A program made the position numbers and the translations under genes. From positions 1 to 64,000 of the forward strand of contig NZ_JAPEHT010000001.1 of assembly GCF_028823615.1 (NCBI RefSeq): 64,000 bases of DNA. Direction: 5' to 3'. The notes under the pieces are model-generated. The model saw nothing but the letters and a program-made list of their open reading frames with translations. It had not been told where the DNA came from and searched no databases. The DNA comes from Planococcus sp. A6. Lineage in GTDB: Bacteria; Bacillota; Bacilli; Bacillales_A; Planococcaceae. Shown here piece by piece: positions 1-8,690 of this stretch; the stretch's first letter is position 1, and every line of letters begins with the position of its first letter.

Positions 1-13
1 GCCTTTCTCTATA

Positions 14-1198
14 TTATAGACTCTGAGATTTTTGATAGCTGCGAATGCTGCGCTCGATCGCTGGACGTGTAATGGAGAATACCGCACAGCCAAGCGCAAC
101 GAGTACAATAACGGCGCCGACCCAAGAAGTGCTGGTGACAGATCCGGTCTGCGTCAAGGTGAGACCGCCGACTGCAGATCCGAGCGCGATGCCGACTTGC
201 AGCGCCGAGTTATTGAAGCTCTGCTGAATGTCGGATGTGGCCGGATCAGTTTCGATCAAATAGCTTTGCTGCGGCGGGGCAAGTGCCCAGCTGAGCGCCG
301 CCCAAATGACCATTACCGGCAAGAAGATGACGAGCGAGAACGTCGTGAACGGAAGAACGAACAAGCTGACAGCAAACGCCGAGATGACGATCAAAATGCT
401 TTTCTTTGAACCGATCGAGTCGGACAAGGTGCCGCCGATTGCGCCGCCGCTCACTGCTGCGATGCCGAAAATCAAATAACAAGCGCTGACCCAGAACGGG
501 CTGAGCTGCATCGTCGTTTCCAAAAACGGCGTGAAGTACGCATAAACGGTGTAATGCCCGGCGAGCATGAATAGCGTCGCGAGGTGGGCCGTGCCGATTT
601 TCGCACTCGCGACCGCTTTTAATTGCTGCTTAAGCGGAATCGCCGTGCCTCCAGGAATCGGCTGGATATAGAGCGCGATCAAAGCCATCGAACCGAGCGA
701 CAGAGCTGCAATCGCAAGGAAAATGACGCGCCAGCCGAACGCATCGGCAATCAAGATGCCAAGCGGAACGCCGAGCACGAGCGACGAGCTGATCCCCATA
801 AAGATCAGGCCGATCGCTTTCGCGCGGTAAGGCGGCTCAACGATTTTCGCGGCAATCGTCAGTGACAACACGACGATGAGCGCCGTACTCGACGCGGTGA
901 TGACGCGTGCGATGACCATCCATGTGAAGTCCGGGCTGAAGAAGGTCATGATGTTCCCGAGGAAAAAGATGAACATGGAAATAAGATACACTTTCTTGCG
1001 CTCAAAGCGGCTGGTCGCAATCAATAGCACCGGACCCGCCACTGCATAAATTAAAGCGAACAAGGTGATCAATTGGCCGGCAGCGCTCACCGACACATCG
1101 AACTCTTCGGCAATAGTTGGCAAGATGCCGCCGACAATCAGTTCGACAAGCCCGACAGCCACCGTGGCCAAGGCTAAAATATAAACTTTCAAATTCAT
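14..1198 (-). CDS. MFS transporter, DHA1-like drug/sugar efflux family
   Basis: A 394-residue polytopic membrane protein with about twelve hydrophobic segments, the usual length for the major facilitator superfamily. The N-terminal half has the layout of DHA1 exporters of the AraJ/chloramphenicol-efflux type: a hydrophobic start with a glycine-rich first helix and a basic RFERKK loop between helices 2 and 3. Such proteins export small hydrophobic molecules or sugars by proton antiport; the substrate cannot be read from sequence. The ATG at 1198 is preceded on the minus strand by AAAGGAAG. It is monocistronic here, with its stop close to the left edge, and an intergenic repeat lies upstream. 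Family assignment is secure; the substrate is unknown. Confidence 0.85.
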   Translation of the reverse strand: MNLKVYILALATVAVGLVELIVGGILPTIAEEFDVSVSAAGQLITLFALIYAVAGPVLLIATSRFERKKVYLISMFIFFLGNIMTFFSPDFTWMVIARVITASSTALIVVLSLTIAAKIVEPPYRAKAIGLIFMGISSSLVLGVPLGILIADAFGWRVIFLAIAALSLGSMALIALYIQPIPGGTAIPLKQQLKAVASAKIGTAHLATLFMLAGHYTVYAYFTPFLETTMQLSPFWVSACYLIFGIAAVSGGAIGGTLSDSIGSKKSILIVISAFAVSLFVLPFTTFSLVIFLPVMVIWAALSWALAPPQQSYLIETDPATSDIQQSFNNSALQVGIALGSAVGGLTLTQTGSVTSTSWVGAVIVLVALGCAVFSITRPAIERSIRSYQKSQSL

Positions 1199-1280
1199 AA
1201 CATACGCTTCCTTTCATAGATACAAGTTTTACTGTTTGGCACCTTTTGATGAATAAGTTACATTGCTAATGCTTTTGGCA

Positions 1281-1397
1281 GACATTCCGCAAAATCACTG
1301 CGCTTTCCTGCGGGCGAGCGCCAAGCCTCCTCAGAAGCTGCGCTTCCTGCGGGGTCTCGGCTGTCTCGCTTTCCCGCGGGAGTCTCCGTGATTTTGC
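1281..1397 (-). repeat. Dispersed intergenic repeat, copy 1
   Basis: A GC-rich block of about 115 bp containing GCGAGCGCCAAGCCTCCTC and GGGGTCTCGGCTGTCTCGC. A near-identical block lies inverted at 4361-4470 and a diverged one at 36250-36341. It sits between the MFS promoter region and the hairpin at 1495 and holds no credible gene. Similar GC-rich intergenic repeats are familiar in Bacillales genomes; their function is unclear. Confidence 0.8.
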
Positions 1398-1494
1398 TCC
1401 ATATCTTTTGCGAAGAAGCTTTGAGCGTTCTTCTCATTTCGAGGCTTTGTAAGCTCAACTTGTAGAAGTATCTTCAGAAAATAAAAAAATCGGG

Positions 1495-1541
1495 CCTGAT
1501 TACAGAAAACGAAAAGATCGCTTTCTGTAATCAGGATTTTT
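1495..1541 (+). terminator. Bidirectional intrinsic terminator-like hairpin
   Basis: A perfect 14-bp inverted repeat (CCTGATTACAGAAA at 1495-1508, complement at 1522-1535) with a 13-nt loop. It is followed by ATTTTT and preceded by an A-rich tract, so it could work in both directions. No plus-strand gene lies just before it, so it may insulate the region or be left from a lost gene. Confidence 0.6.
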
Positions 1542-1627
1542 CGGTTCCTGGTAGAGACCCTTAAGCCGTATTCTTAAGGTTATACAGATAGATTATGGGG
1601 GTTATTCACTTTGAACAGCTTACTACA

Positions 1628-1656
1628 TAGACAAGCTTTATGCAAGAGAATATACA
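1628..1656 (+). promoter_or_regulatory. Predicted sigma-A promoter for the small membrane protein and two-component genes
   Basis: TAGACA at 1628-1633, a 17-bp spacer and TATACA at 1651-1656. It lies about 100 bp before the 56-aa ORF and is the best candidate promoter upstream of the response regulator. Judged by eye against the -35/-10 consensus. Confidence 0.45.
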
Positions 1657-1756
1657 ATAGACGTCAGACCTCTCGAGAAGAAATGAAACTTAATTCCAGT
1701 TGAGCCGTAGAATAGACTACCGCATCAAAATCGGTCCACACGAAAGGAATGAGTCG

Positions 1757-1927
1757 ATGAAAACGATCGGATATACGTTTCTCATGCTAGGCCTCGTGTT
1801 CTCTATTCTCAGCTTCACGGGCGACCAGTCGCCTGCAATCGGCCTGATCTTTATATCGGTCGGCATCACCTATTTCTTTTTGGAGGACGAGGACGAACAA
1901 GACGACAAGGACGAAAGCAATTCTTAA
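1757..1927 (+). CDS. Small membrane protein with acidic tail
   Basis: A 56-residue protein starting at the ATG at 1757, chosen because GAAAGGA lies 8 nt before it; the longer frame opening at 1700 has no ribosome binding site. Two hydrophobic segments (about residues 3-21 and 26-41) are followed by a strongly acidic C-terminus of Asp/Glu with a few Lys. No family recognised. A hairpin with a T-tract follows at 1970-2017 and the two-component genes begin 117 bp downstream. It may be an independent small membrane protein or a partial-readthrough partner of the sensor system; the second idea is inference from position alone. Confidence 0.55.
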   Translation: MKTIGYTFLMLGLVFSILSFTGDQSPAIGLIFISVGITYFFLEDEDEQDDKDESNS

Positions 1928-1969
1928 GATTTTCCACTATTTCCATTCAATAGCTAGTCACTTTCAGCG

Positions 1970-2017
1970 AAAGCCTGTATCGTAGATGATAATAAATCTA
2001 CCGGTACCGGCTTTTTT
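1970..2017 (+). terminator. Intrinsic terminator after the 56-aa ORF
   Basis: AAAGCCTGTA at 1970-1979 pairs with TACCGGCTTT at 2005-2014 with one mismatch. An inner stem (GTAGAT/ATCTAC) extends it, and a T-run reaches 2017. It separates the small ORF from the response regulator, or attenuates transcription into it. Confidence 0.65.
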
Positions 2018-2044
2018 CATTTCAACAGGAATAGGGGAATACAG

Positions 2045-2728
2045 ATGAACATACTCGTAGTCGAAGACGACCGGACGATCGCTTCCGGCCTGACATATTC
2101 GCTCGAACAAGAAGGTTTCACCACGGTATTGTGCCATAGCGCAAAAGACGCCACCGCAGCGATTGAAGGGCAGCTCTCTACAATCGATCTATGCCTCTTC
2201 GATTTGTCTTTGCCCGATGGCAGCGGTTATGACCTATGCGCGCTCGTCAAAAAGAAAAGCGACATCCCGGTCATTTTCCTGACAGCGTTCGACGATGAAG
2301 TGAATGTCGTCATGGGGCTCGATATGGGTGCGGACGATTACATCACCAAGCCGTTCCGCGTACGTGAACTCTTGTCGCGCATCAATTCGGTGCTGCGCCG
2401 CTACCAGCGCAATGCGCAGCCGAAAACGGTCGTCGAACTCGGCGACGTGCACATCAACACCTCGGACGGCAAAGTACATAAAGCGGGCAATGAAGTTCTC
2501 CTCACTGCGCTGGAATATCGCTTGCTGCTCATTTTCGCGAACCATCTCGGCCAAGTGTTGACGCGTGCGCAATTGCTCGACCGCATCTGGGACGTCGGCG
2601 GCGATTTCGTCAACGACAATACACTGACGGTCTACATTAAACGGCTGCGCGAAAAACTGGAAGACGATCCTCAACAACCAATGCTCATCAAAACAGTTCG
2701 CGGCATGGGCTATAAGGCGGGTGAGTAA
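2045..2728 (+). CDS. OmpR/PhoB-family response regulator
   Basis: A 227-residue two-domain regulator. The receiver domain (about 1-115) has the acidic pocket at residues 8-9, the phosphoacceptor Asp53 in FDLSLPDG and the conserved lysine in ITKPF. The C-terminal half (about 125-225) is an OmpR-type winged helix ending VRGMGYK. It is followed 2 bp later by a histidine kinase whose layout matches BceS-like intramembrane sensors, and an ABC transporter lies 800 bp downstream. By analogy with BceRS systems it should activate that transporter. The phased repeats at 4203-4241, just before the transporter's -10 element, look like its binding site; this link is inference. Confidence 0.93.
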   Translation: MNILVVEDDRTIASGLTYSLEQEGFTTVLCHSAKDATAAIEGQLSTIDLCLFDLSLPDGSGYDLCALVKKKSDIPVIFLTAFDDEVNVVMGLDMGADDYITKPFRVRELLSRINSVLRRYQRNAQPKTVVELGDVHINTSDGKVHKAGNEVLLTALEYRLLLIFANHLGQVLTRAQLLDRIWDVGGDFVNDNTLTVYIKRLREKLEDDPQQPMLIKTVRGMGYKAGE

Positions 2729-2730
2729 GG

Positions 2731-3720
2731 ATGCTGCGCAATGTTGAAATCCGCTGGCTGCTGGTCGCACTCATCACAATCAGCGCACTTGGCACGATCT
2801 TCTCAGCCGTTTTTGTTTCCTATACAGCCGCTTGGTTCGTGCTCGGCGTCTCGCTACTACTGAGTACCACGGCGATCATCTTCACTTGGTGGCGCTATCG
2901 GGAAATCGAGCGCTTGTCCGGTTTCCTGCAGCAAATCAGCAGCGGCGATTTCCAGCTCGATGTGCGCGACAACCGCGAAGGCGAGCTAAGCCTCCTCAAA
3001 ACACAAATCTACAAAGTGACGAAAATGCTGTCAGAACACGGCGCGCTTCTCACTGAAGACAAAGGCAAGCTGACGAATGCCATTTCGGACATTTCCCATC
3101 AATTAAAAACGCCGCTCACCTCGATGATGGTCATGGCGGATCTCTTACGCGACAGCGAGTTGGACGACGCAAAACGCACCGAATTCATCCGCAATCTCCA
3201 CGTCCAGCTCGAGCGCATGGACTGGCTCGTGTCGTCGCTATTGAAACTATCGAAAATTGATGCCGGCACGATTCATTTCAAAAGAGACCGCATCCCGGTA
3301 CCCAAGCTCATCGAAAAAGCGGTCGAACCGCTGCTCATCCCGATGGACATCAAAATGCAGGAGCTCGAGATCGAAGGAGATCGGGAAGCTGCGTTTACCG
3401 GCGACCTCAACTGGACGACAGAAGCACTCATCAATATTTTGAAAAACTGCGTCGAACATACCGGGGAAGGCGGCAAGCTGACGATTCGTTATAGTGAAAA
3501 CGCACTGTACACCGGTATCCGCATCGAAGACAACGGCAGTGGCATTTCCAGAAAAGATTTGCCGTATATTTTCAAGGAAAACGCCGGCGATGACTCGGTC
3601 GGCATCGGTCTCGCGATGGCCTATAGCATCATCACCAGCCAAAGCGGCGACATCGAAGTTGCAAGCACACCAAACGAAGGCACCCGCTTCCATATCAAAT
3701 TCTACAAGCAGGTGATCTAG
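2731..3720 (+). CDS. BceS-like intramembrane-sensing histidine kinase
   Basis: A 329-residue sensor kinase. Two closely spaced transmembrane helices (about 9-30 and 34-54) leave only a few residues outside, so there is no extracellular sensor domain. This is the hallmark of intramembrane-sensing kinases that read the state of a partner ABC transporter. The H-box has His123 in SHQLKTP, the N-box is ILKNCVEHT, and the ATP-lid glycines are DNGSG and GIGLAM. GTAAGG serves as ribosome binding site inside the end of the regulator gene, so the two are translated together. It probably detects an envelope-active peptide through the 4522-7787 transporter; the ligand is unknown. Confidence 0.92.
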   Translation: MLRNVEIRWLLVALITISALGTIFSAVFVSYTAAWFVLGVSLLLSTTAIIFTWWRYREIERLSGFLQQISSGDFQLDVRDNREGELSLLKTQIYKVTKMLSEHGALLTEDKGKLTNAISDISHQLKTPLTSMMVMADLLRDSELDDAKRTEFIRNLHVQLERMDWLVSSLLKLSKIDAGTIHFKRDRIPVPKLIEKAVEPLLIPMDIKMQELEIEGDREAAFTGDLNWTTEALINILKNCVEHTGEGGKLTIRYSENALYTGIRIEDNGSGISRKDLPYIFKENAGDDSVGIGLAMAYSIITSQSGDIEVASTPNEGTRFHIKFYKQVI

Positions 3721-3733
3721 CGCCTGCTTTTTT
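3706..3733 (+). terminator. Terminator overlapping the kinase stop codon
   Basis: AAGCAGG at 3706-3712 pairs with CCTGCTT at 3723-3729, followed by further T residues to 3733. The stem starts inside the last codons of the kinase gene. It ends the two-component transcript, so the ABC genes need their own promoter. Confidence 0.75.
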
Positions 3734-3804
3734 CTGTGGAATGAAAAAACAGAAACTCCGCATCCGTGGAATTTCTGCTCAACTTTTTCATTTAAAATCA
3801 ACGC

Positions 3805-4035
3805 TTATCCCGAAGTACTGTTAAACCACCAGACGACCAGCGCGATGCTGACAACTCCCCAAGCAGTAACGCTCCATACCCACCAAATCATGTGCTTGGT
3901 ATCTCTTGAAGCTTCCTCGCTGTCCGGGTTTGCTTTAACATGCGCGAGCTTCGTCTCTATTCGTTTTTTCATCAAAAGAAATACAAGCAATCCGATAAGG
4001 ATGAAACCGATCATAAACCACAATAAAAAATCCAC
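3805..4035 (-). CDS. Small two-helix membrane protein, function unknown
   Basis: A 76-residue protein starting at a GTG (4035), with AGGAGGGG placed a few bases upstream on the minus strand. A first hydrophobic helix (about 3-22) ends in KKR. A charged, probably cytoplasmic segment and a second Trp-rich helix (about 49-70) follow. No family recognised. It lies between the convergent sensor-kinase gene and the ABC transporter promoter, read on the opposite strand. Nothing beyond position links it to the two-component system. Confidence 0.65.
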   Translation of the reverse strand: MDFLLWFMIGFILIGLLVFLLMKKRIETKLAHVKANPDSEEASRDTKHMIWWVWSVTAWGVVSIALVVWWFNSTSG

Positions 4036-4202
4036 GTTTTACCCCTCCTCTATGTAGGTGAGTTGTTTCACGCTAAACCTGTGCGACCAAACTGAGCTCA
4101 ATAGGAGTTTTAATAATTAAATTGTAACATGAAATCAATATCTGGAAATTGCCTTCCACTTCCAAGAGGGAGCACAACAGATCTCCACTCAATACTCCTT
4201 AA

Positions 4203-4256
4203 GTGACTAGACTGTCACTTGAAAGTCACCGGGCAGTCATTAACCCTCTCTATACT
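4203..4256 (+). promoter_or_regulatory. Phased-repeat operator and -10 of the ABC transporter
   Basis: Four related hexamers start exactly 11 bp apart: GTGACT (4203), GTCACT (4214), GTCACC (4225) and GTCATT (4236). A consensus-like -10, TATACT, follows at 4251-4256. No good -35 hexamer is present at the proper distance. Helically phased direct repeats replacing the -35 are typical of promoters activated by OmpR-family regulators. AAGTGAC/GTCACTT (4201-4220) also forms a 7-6-7 inverted repeat. The likely regulator is the product of 2045-2728 (inference). Confidence 0.6.
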
Positions 4257-4360
4257 AAAGCTATCAGGTAAATCAAGAGTTCATAATCTGGTGAACGTAT
4301 TTCACTAACTTTGTGCTTAGCGAATATTTCAATCAATTTTAATGCAGAAAAATGAAGTAA

Positions 4361-4470
4361 ACTGCGAAGACGCCTGCGGGAAAGCGAGACAGCCGAGACC
4401 CCGCAAGGAGCAAAGCGACTGAGGAGGCTTGGCGCTCGCCCGCAGGAAAGCGGAGCGGTTTTGCGAATGT
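4361..4470 (+). repeat. Dispersed intergenic repeat, copy 2 (inverted relative to copy 1)
   Basis: The reverse complement closely matches 1281-1397, sharing the GCGAGCGCCAAGCCTCCTCAG and GTCTCGGCTGTCTCGC cores. It lies between the predicted promoter at 4251 and the ABC ATPase start, so it would be transcribed within a leader of about 260 nt. The rest of the 4036-4521 gap holds only the promoter described above. Confidence 0.8.
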
Positions 4471-4521
4471 GGTGAAAATCCAACTTAATTAATAAACAGT
4501 AACCAAACGGAGGGTACACTC

Positions 4522-5205
4522 ATGACAATCATGGAAGTAAAAAACTTATCAAAAGTATACGGCAAGGATGAAATGGCGGTCACTGCACTCGACGACGTGT
4601 CGTTCATCGTCAACAAAGGCGAATTCATCTGCATCATCGGGCCATCGGGTTCCGGCAAATCGACTTTGCTCCATCTGCTCGGCGGCGTCGACCGCCCGAC
4701 CAGCGGCAATGTATCGATCGATGGCACGGACATCTACAAGCTCGACGAAACGCAGCTGGCGATTTTCCGCCGCCGCCAAATCGGCTTGATCTACCAGTTC
4801 TACAACTTGATCCCGATCTTGACGGTCGAGGAAAACATTACGTTGCCGATGCTGCTCGACGAACAGCGTGTCGACAAACATCAATTCCGTAAAATCTCTG
4901 AAGCACTCGGACTCGATCAACGCCTCAACCATTTGCCGAACCAATTATCCGGAGGTCAGCAACAGCGCGTCTCAATCGGCCGTGCGCTCGTCAGCAATCC
5001 AGCGATTATGCTGGCGGATGAGCCGACCGGAAACTTGGATAGCAAAAACAGTGAGGAAATCATGGAGCTTCTCAAGATGTTCAACAAAACATTCAAGCAG
5101 ACTTTGATCGTCATCACGCACGATGAGCGCATTGCCTTGCAAGCGGACCGCGTCATTTCGATCGAAGACGGCAAAATCGCCAAAGACGAGGTCATCCGCT
5201 CATGA
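4522..5205 (+). CDS. ABC transporter ATP-binding protein (MacB/BceA-like)
   Basis: A 227-residue nucleotide-binding subunit. The Walker A GPSGSGKST spans residues 40-48, followed by a Q-loop (IYQFYNL), the signature LSGGQQQR, Walker B (IMLADEP) and the switch histidine in ITHDE. This is the size and motif set of LolD/MacB/BceA ATPases, which drive FtsX-fold permeases for peptide resistance or lipoprotein handling rather than classical import. It overlaps the permease start by 4 nt (ATGA), so the two are translationally coupled. Together with the upstream BceRS-like pair it suggests a detoxification module against envelope-targeting antimicrobials. Confidence 0.93.
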   Translation: MTIMEVKNLSKVYGKDEMAVTALDDVSFIVNKGEFICIIGPSGSGKSTLLHLLGGVDRPTSGNVSIDGTDIYKLDETQLAIFRRRQIGLIYQFYNLIPILTVEENITLPMLLDEQRVDKHQFRKISEALGLDQRLNHLPNQLSGGQQQRVSIGRALVSNPAIMLADEPTGNLDSKNSEEIMELLKMFNKTFKQTLIVITHDERIALQADRVISIEDGKIAKDEVIRS

Positions 5206-7787
5206 ACATCGTCAATAAAGTCACCGTCCGCCACTTGAAGGAAAACAAACGGCGCTCACTCGTCACCATTATCGGCGCCATCATTTCCGTCGCCATGATC
5301 ACCGCGGTCGCAACGCTCGGCGTGTCGTTTCTTGATCTGTTGATCCGGGAAGAAATCGAAGAAAACGGTGAATGGCATGTCGAGTATCAGGACGCGACCA
5401 TCCAGCAGCTTGAAGCAATCGCAAAAGACGATAACACCGAACAGCTCATCGTTACAAGCAATGGGTTTGCCGCTTTCGACAACTCCAAAAACGAAAACAA
5501 ACGCTATCTTTATTTTCGCAACTTCGAAGCACAAGGGATGGGCCATTTCCCACTTGCGCTCACAGAAGGGCGCTTGCCTGAAAACGCCAATGAAGTCGTC
5601 ATCTCGGAAACTTTGAACAATAGTTCTGAAGAGACGTATGAAGTCGGCGATACTTTGACAGCAGGAGTGGGAGAACGCATACACACCCTTGAGGGCAGCA
5701 AGCTCACGGAGTATGAACCGATGCAATTTGGCGTAGGTGACATGCTCAACGAAGAACTAGTCGATGTAGAAGAGCAAACCTTCGACATCGTCGGTATCAT
5801 CGAACAGCCGGGCTGGGAAGTGTCTTGGCTTCCGGTGGTGAGCGTCGTCGGATTTGCCGACACCAATACTGCCGCAGCGGATGAGACCTTCGACGGCTAT
5901 GTCGTGGCTTCGAAAGTCAACAACGATTTATTCGAAGGTGCCTACGCGTTTGCCGAAGAACAAGGCATCCCCACGGTCGATTTCAATTCGGATCTCCTGC
6001 GCCTGTATGGAACGACCCGAAACGATAATTTGCGGACGACTTTGTTCTCACTCGCCGGCATCATCATGGGAATCGTGGTCATCGGCTCGGTCGCACTTAT
6101 CTACAACGCGTTCGCCATCAGTGTCTCTGAACGCGCCCGTCATCTCGGCATGCTCGCAAGCGTCGGGGCAACGAAACGGCAGAAACGCAACTCGGTGTTT
6201 TTCGAAGGTGCTATCATCGGCGCCATCAGCATCCCGCTCGGCATTCTCGCAGGGCTCGGTGGCATTTGGGTGACGTTCCAATTCATCAATACCTTCTTGC
6301 AAGGTGCGCTCAATGTCGATCAGCAGTTGGAAGTCATCGTCACCCCGATGATGCTGATCGTCGCAGTCGGCGTCTCGGCACTGACGATTTTGATCTCGAC
6401 TTACGTGCCGGCGCAAAAAGCGTCGAAGATTTCCGCGATCGACGCCATCCGCCAGACGCAAGACATCAAACTTACGGATAAAGCGGTGAAAACTTCGAAA
6501 TGGGTGCGCAAGTTGTTCGGCCTGGAAGCGGAAATCGGCTTGAAGAACTTGAAGCGCAACCGCAAGCGCTATTTGGCGACAGTCTTTTCACTGGTCATCT
6601 CGATCGTTTTGTTCCTGTCGGTGACGTATTTCACCAATAACTTGAAAACCTCACTGGCCATGACGCAAAGCGATCTGCAATACGATATCCAATTGCACGG
6701 CGGCGAGTTAGATGCGGAGAACCTCGAACAATACGCAAGCCTTCCTGATGTGACCGAAGCCGGCTTCATCCGTCAATCAGGAGGCGAAGCACTCATCGCT
6801 CAAGACCAGTTGCCAGACGTATTGATCGAGCAGATCGAACGCGGCGAAGCCATACTTGAAGATGGCAAACTTCAGTATTTTGTCTCGGTGTATGCCATGG
6901 ATAATGAAAACTTCGAACAATACGCGGAACAAGTCGGCGTGGATGCGTCGAGCTTTGGCCAGGAAACGCCGCGTGCCATCGTCATTGATGAAGTGGTCTA
7001 CCAAGACGGCATGTCCGGCACCATCAACGAAACGAAGACCATCAAAGCAGAACCCGGCGAGACGATAGAACTTCTCGGTAGCTCCATTAATGAAATGGGC
7101 GAGGAAATCGAACCGGAAGTGCTCGCCAATGTCGAAATCGCGGCGTTGACGGATCAAGTACCCACTGGAGTCTCCACCTCATATCCGGGCAGTGTCGACT
7201 TAATTGTTCCGATGGATGCACTCGATGAACTCGGCTTCATCGCTGAAGATACGTATCCTGTCATCTCACTTGCGACGAGTGACCCGATGAAGACAGAGGC
7301 GGAAATTTTGGAAATCAATGAAGCGGACGTCAGCATCTCCAACGTCTTTCAGCGGCGCCAGCAAGAAGAACAACTCATCTTGCTCATGCAAGTGTTCACA
7401 TATGGATTCATCACGCTGATCTCGCTCATTTCCATCGCGAACATTTTCAACACCATCTCGACAAGCATCCAATTGCGCAAACGGGAATTCGCCATGCTGC
7501 GCTCGGTGGGCATGACCCCGAAAGGCTTCAATAAAATGATCCGTTACGAAAGCCTATTCTACGGCGTCAAAGCACTCGCATACGGTCTGCCGATTAGTTT
7601 CGCGGCGATGTTCGCGATGCACTATGCACTGAACCAGACCTTCAGTTACGGCTTCGACGTCCCGTGGGGCAGCGTATTGTTTGTTGTCGTCGTCATCTTC
7701 CTAATTGTCGGTGCGGCAATGCTGTACTCGATCGCGAAGATCAAAAACGACAACATCATTGAAAGCTTGAAACAGGAAAATGCATAA
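5202..7787 (+). CDS. FtsX-fold ABC transporter permease (duplicated)
   Basis: An 861-residue permease built from two FtsX-type halves. The first has an N-terminal helix (about 20-42), a large extracytoplasmic region and three helices at about 280-405. The second has a helix near 450-475, another extracytoplasmic region (about 480-725) and three C-terminal helices (about 735-850). It is longer than typical BceB permeases of about 650 residues and closer to the double-FtsX layout. It forms a transporter with the preceding ATPase. Proximity to a two-component system lacking a sensor domain suggests the permease doubles as the sensor, as known for Bce-type modules; that part is inference. Substrate unknown. 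Confidence 0.9.
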   Translation: MNIVNKVTVRHLKENKRRSLVTIIGAIISVAMITAVATLGVSFLDLLIREEIEENGEWHVEYQDATIQQLEAIAKDDNTEQLIVTSNGFAAFDNSKNENKRYLYFRNFEAQGMGHFPLALTEGRLPENANEVVISETLNNSSEETYEVGDTLTAGVGERIHTLEGSKLTEYEPMQFGVGDMLNEELVDVEEQTFDIVGIIEQPGWEVSWLPVVSVVGFADTNTAAADETFDGYVVASKVNNDLFEGAYAFAEEQGIPTVDFNSDLLRLYGTTRNDNLRTTLFSLAGIIMGIVVIGSVALIYNAFAISVSERARHLGMLASVGATKRQKRNSVFFEGAIIGAISIPLGILAGLGGIWVTFQFINTFLQGALNVDQQLEVIVTPMMLIVAVGVSALTILISTYVPAQKASKISAIDAIRQTQDIKLTDKAVKTSKWVRKLFGLEAEIGLKNLKRNRKRYLATVFSLVISIVLFLSVTYFTNNLKTSLAMTQSDLQYDIQLHGGELDAENLEQYASLPDVTEAGFIRQSGGEALIAQDQLPDVLIEQIERGEAILEDGKLQYFVSVYAMDNENFEQYAEQVGVDASSFGQETPRAIVIDEVVYQDGMSGTINETKTIKAEPGETIELLGSSINEMGEEIEPEVLANVEIAALTDQVPTGVSTSYPGSVDLIVPMDALDELGFIAEDTYPVISLATSDPMKTEAEILEINEADVSISNVFQRRQQEEQLILLMQVFTYGFITLISLISIANIFNTISTSIQLRKREFAMLRSVGMTPKGFNKMIRYESLFYGVKALAYGLPISFAAMFAMHYALNQTFSYGFDVPWGSVLFVVVVIFLIVGAAMLYSIAKIKNDNIIESLKQENA

Positions 7788-7791
7788 CTAG

Positions 7792-7827
7792 AAAACGCGC
7801 TCTGCCTTTTGGCGAAGCGCGTTTTTT
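7792..7827 (+). terminator. Terminator of the ABC transporter operon
   Basis: AAAACGCGCT (7792-7801) pairs with AGCGCGTTTT (7816-7825), followed by more T. A GC core and T-tract directly after the permease stop codon make a textbook intrinsic terminator. Confidence 0.85.
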
Positions 7828-7848
7828 GAATGGGCATCCAGCGAATGG

Positions 7849-8145
7849 TCACCAAAGCGGTTTTTGTTCATTTGCTAACTTAATTGTATAAGGGATAGTC
7901 ACAGTCATCACAAGCGCCAAAGAAAACAATAAGAAAAAGAAAACAGCATCGTTTAAGTGGAAAAGCGGATTGGCGGTGATGAGAATCATGGAAGGAAGAT
8001 AATAGAAGAGCAAGTGGCTCTTCTTAGTGTTCGGCGTGACATACTGCTGTTGGCCGCAGTTCGGGCATTTTTGAGAGTTTTTAATACTGATTATCAATGA
8101 ATCTTTCCATGCCCATTGAAACCCGCATGTTTGGCATTCCGGCAT
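7849..8145 (-). CDS. TIGR04104-type zinc-ribbon membrane protein
   Basis: A 98-residue protein with an N-terminal zinc ribbon, CxxC at residues 4-7 (CQTC) and a second CPNC about 20 residues later. Two hydrophobic helices follow (about 46-61 and 66-86). This matches the small CxxC-20-CxxC membrane family common in Bacillales, whose role is not established. The start at 8145 has GAGGAGG placed correctly on the minus strand. It converges on the ABC operon terminator. Confidence 0.75.
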   Translation of the reverse strand: MPECQTCGFQWAWKDSLIISIKNSQKCPNCGQQQYVTPNTKKSHLLFYYLPSMILITANPLFHLNDAVFFFLLFSLALVMTVTIPYTIKLANEQKPLW

Positions 8146-8218
8146 TTCAACATCCTCCTCGAATAAAAGTCAAAGGTGTCCAGTAAGTTCATTACATGTT
8201 TTAGTTAAAACCGATATA

Positions 8219-8509
8219 TTAGATTCTGCGGACGGCGTTTTTCTTGCGGAAGATTCCCATCAGCAATAACACCAAGCCGGTGATGAAGGTACTTGGGTAC
8301 AGTATTGCGAGCATCGCCACTGCCGCCCAACCACTTCGCTCATAATGGGCATAGCCCATACTGACGAGCCAGGAGAACAACGGGCAAATGACAAACATCG
8401 TCGTGATGCCCCAGATGATGTATTTGCCTTTTCGCGAATAGTCCTTACCGAGCTGAAAGGCGAGAAGCAGCGAGACGAGCAAAATGCCACTGGCTGCGGC
8501 GTATTCCAT
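8219..8509 (-). CDS. Small multi-helix membrane protein, function unknown
   Basis: A 96-residue protein starting at the ATG at 8509, selected because AAGGAGG lies 9 nt upstream; the longer frame beginning at 8569 has no such site. Three hydrophobic segments are visible (roughly residues 5-20, 33-55 and 65-88), with a basic C-terminus (RKKNAVRRI). No family recognised. It is read divergently from the small-membrane-protein operon at 8691. Confidence 0.6.
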   Translation of the reverse strand: MEYAAASGILLVSLLLAFQLGKDYSRKGKYIIWGITTMFVICPLFSWLVSMGYAHYERSGWAAVAMLAILYPSTFITGLVLLLMGIFRKKNAVRRI

Positions 8510-8690
8510 GTCGGATAGCCTCCTTGTGATGGATGCCAATCTAAGATGAGTTTCTGTTTTATTGTTCACAGTTTAACACAAATTCCCAATTACTGAAGTT
8601 CTTCTTGAAAATCAATCTACTATCTTATTGGAAAGGTTTCCAGGTATTCCCTGAGGGTAACAGGGAAGTAGAGCTGGGAGGAGAGAGCAT

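Noticed and set aside
1258-1458. Minus-strand 66-codon ORF
   Set aside because: It lies almost wholly within the dispersed GC-rich repeat, has no ribosome binding site, and its Arg/Ala/Ser-rich sequence is the by-product of the repeat.
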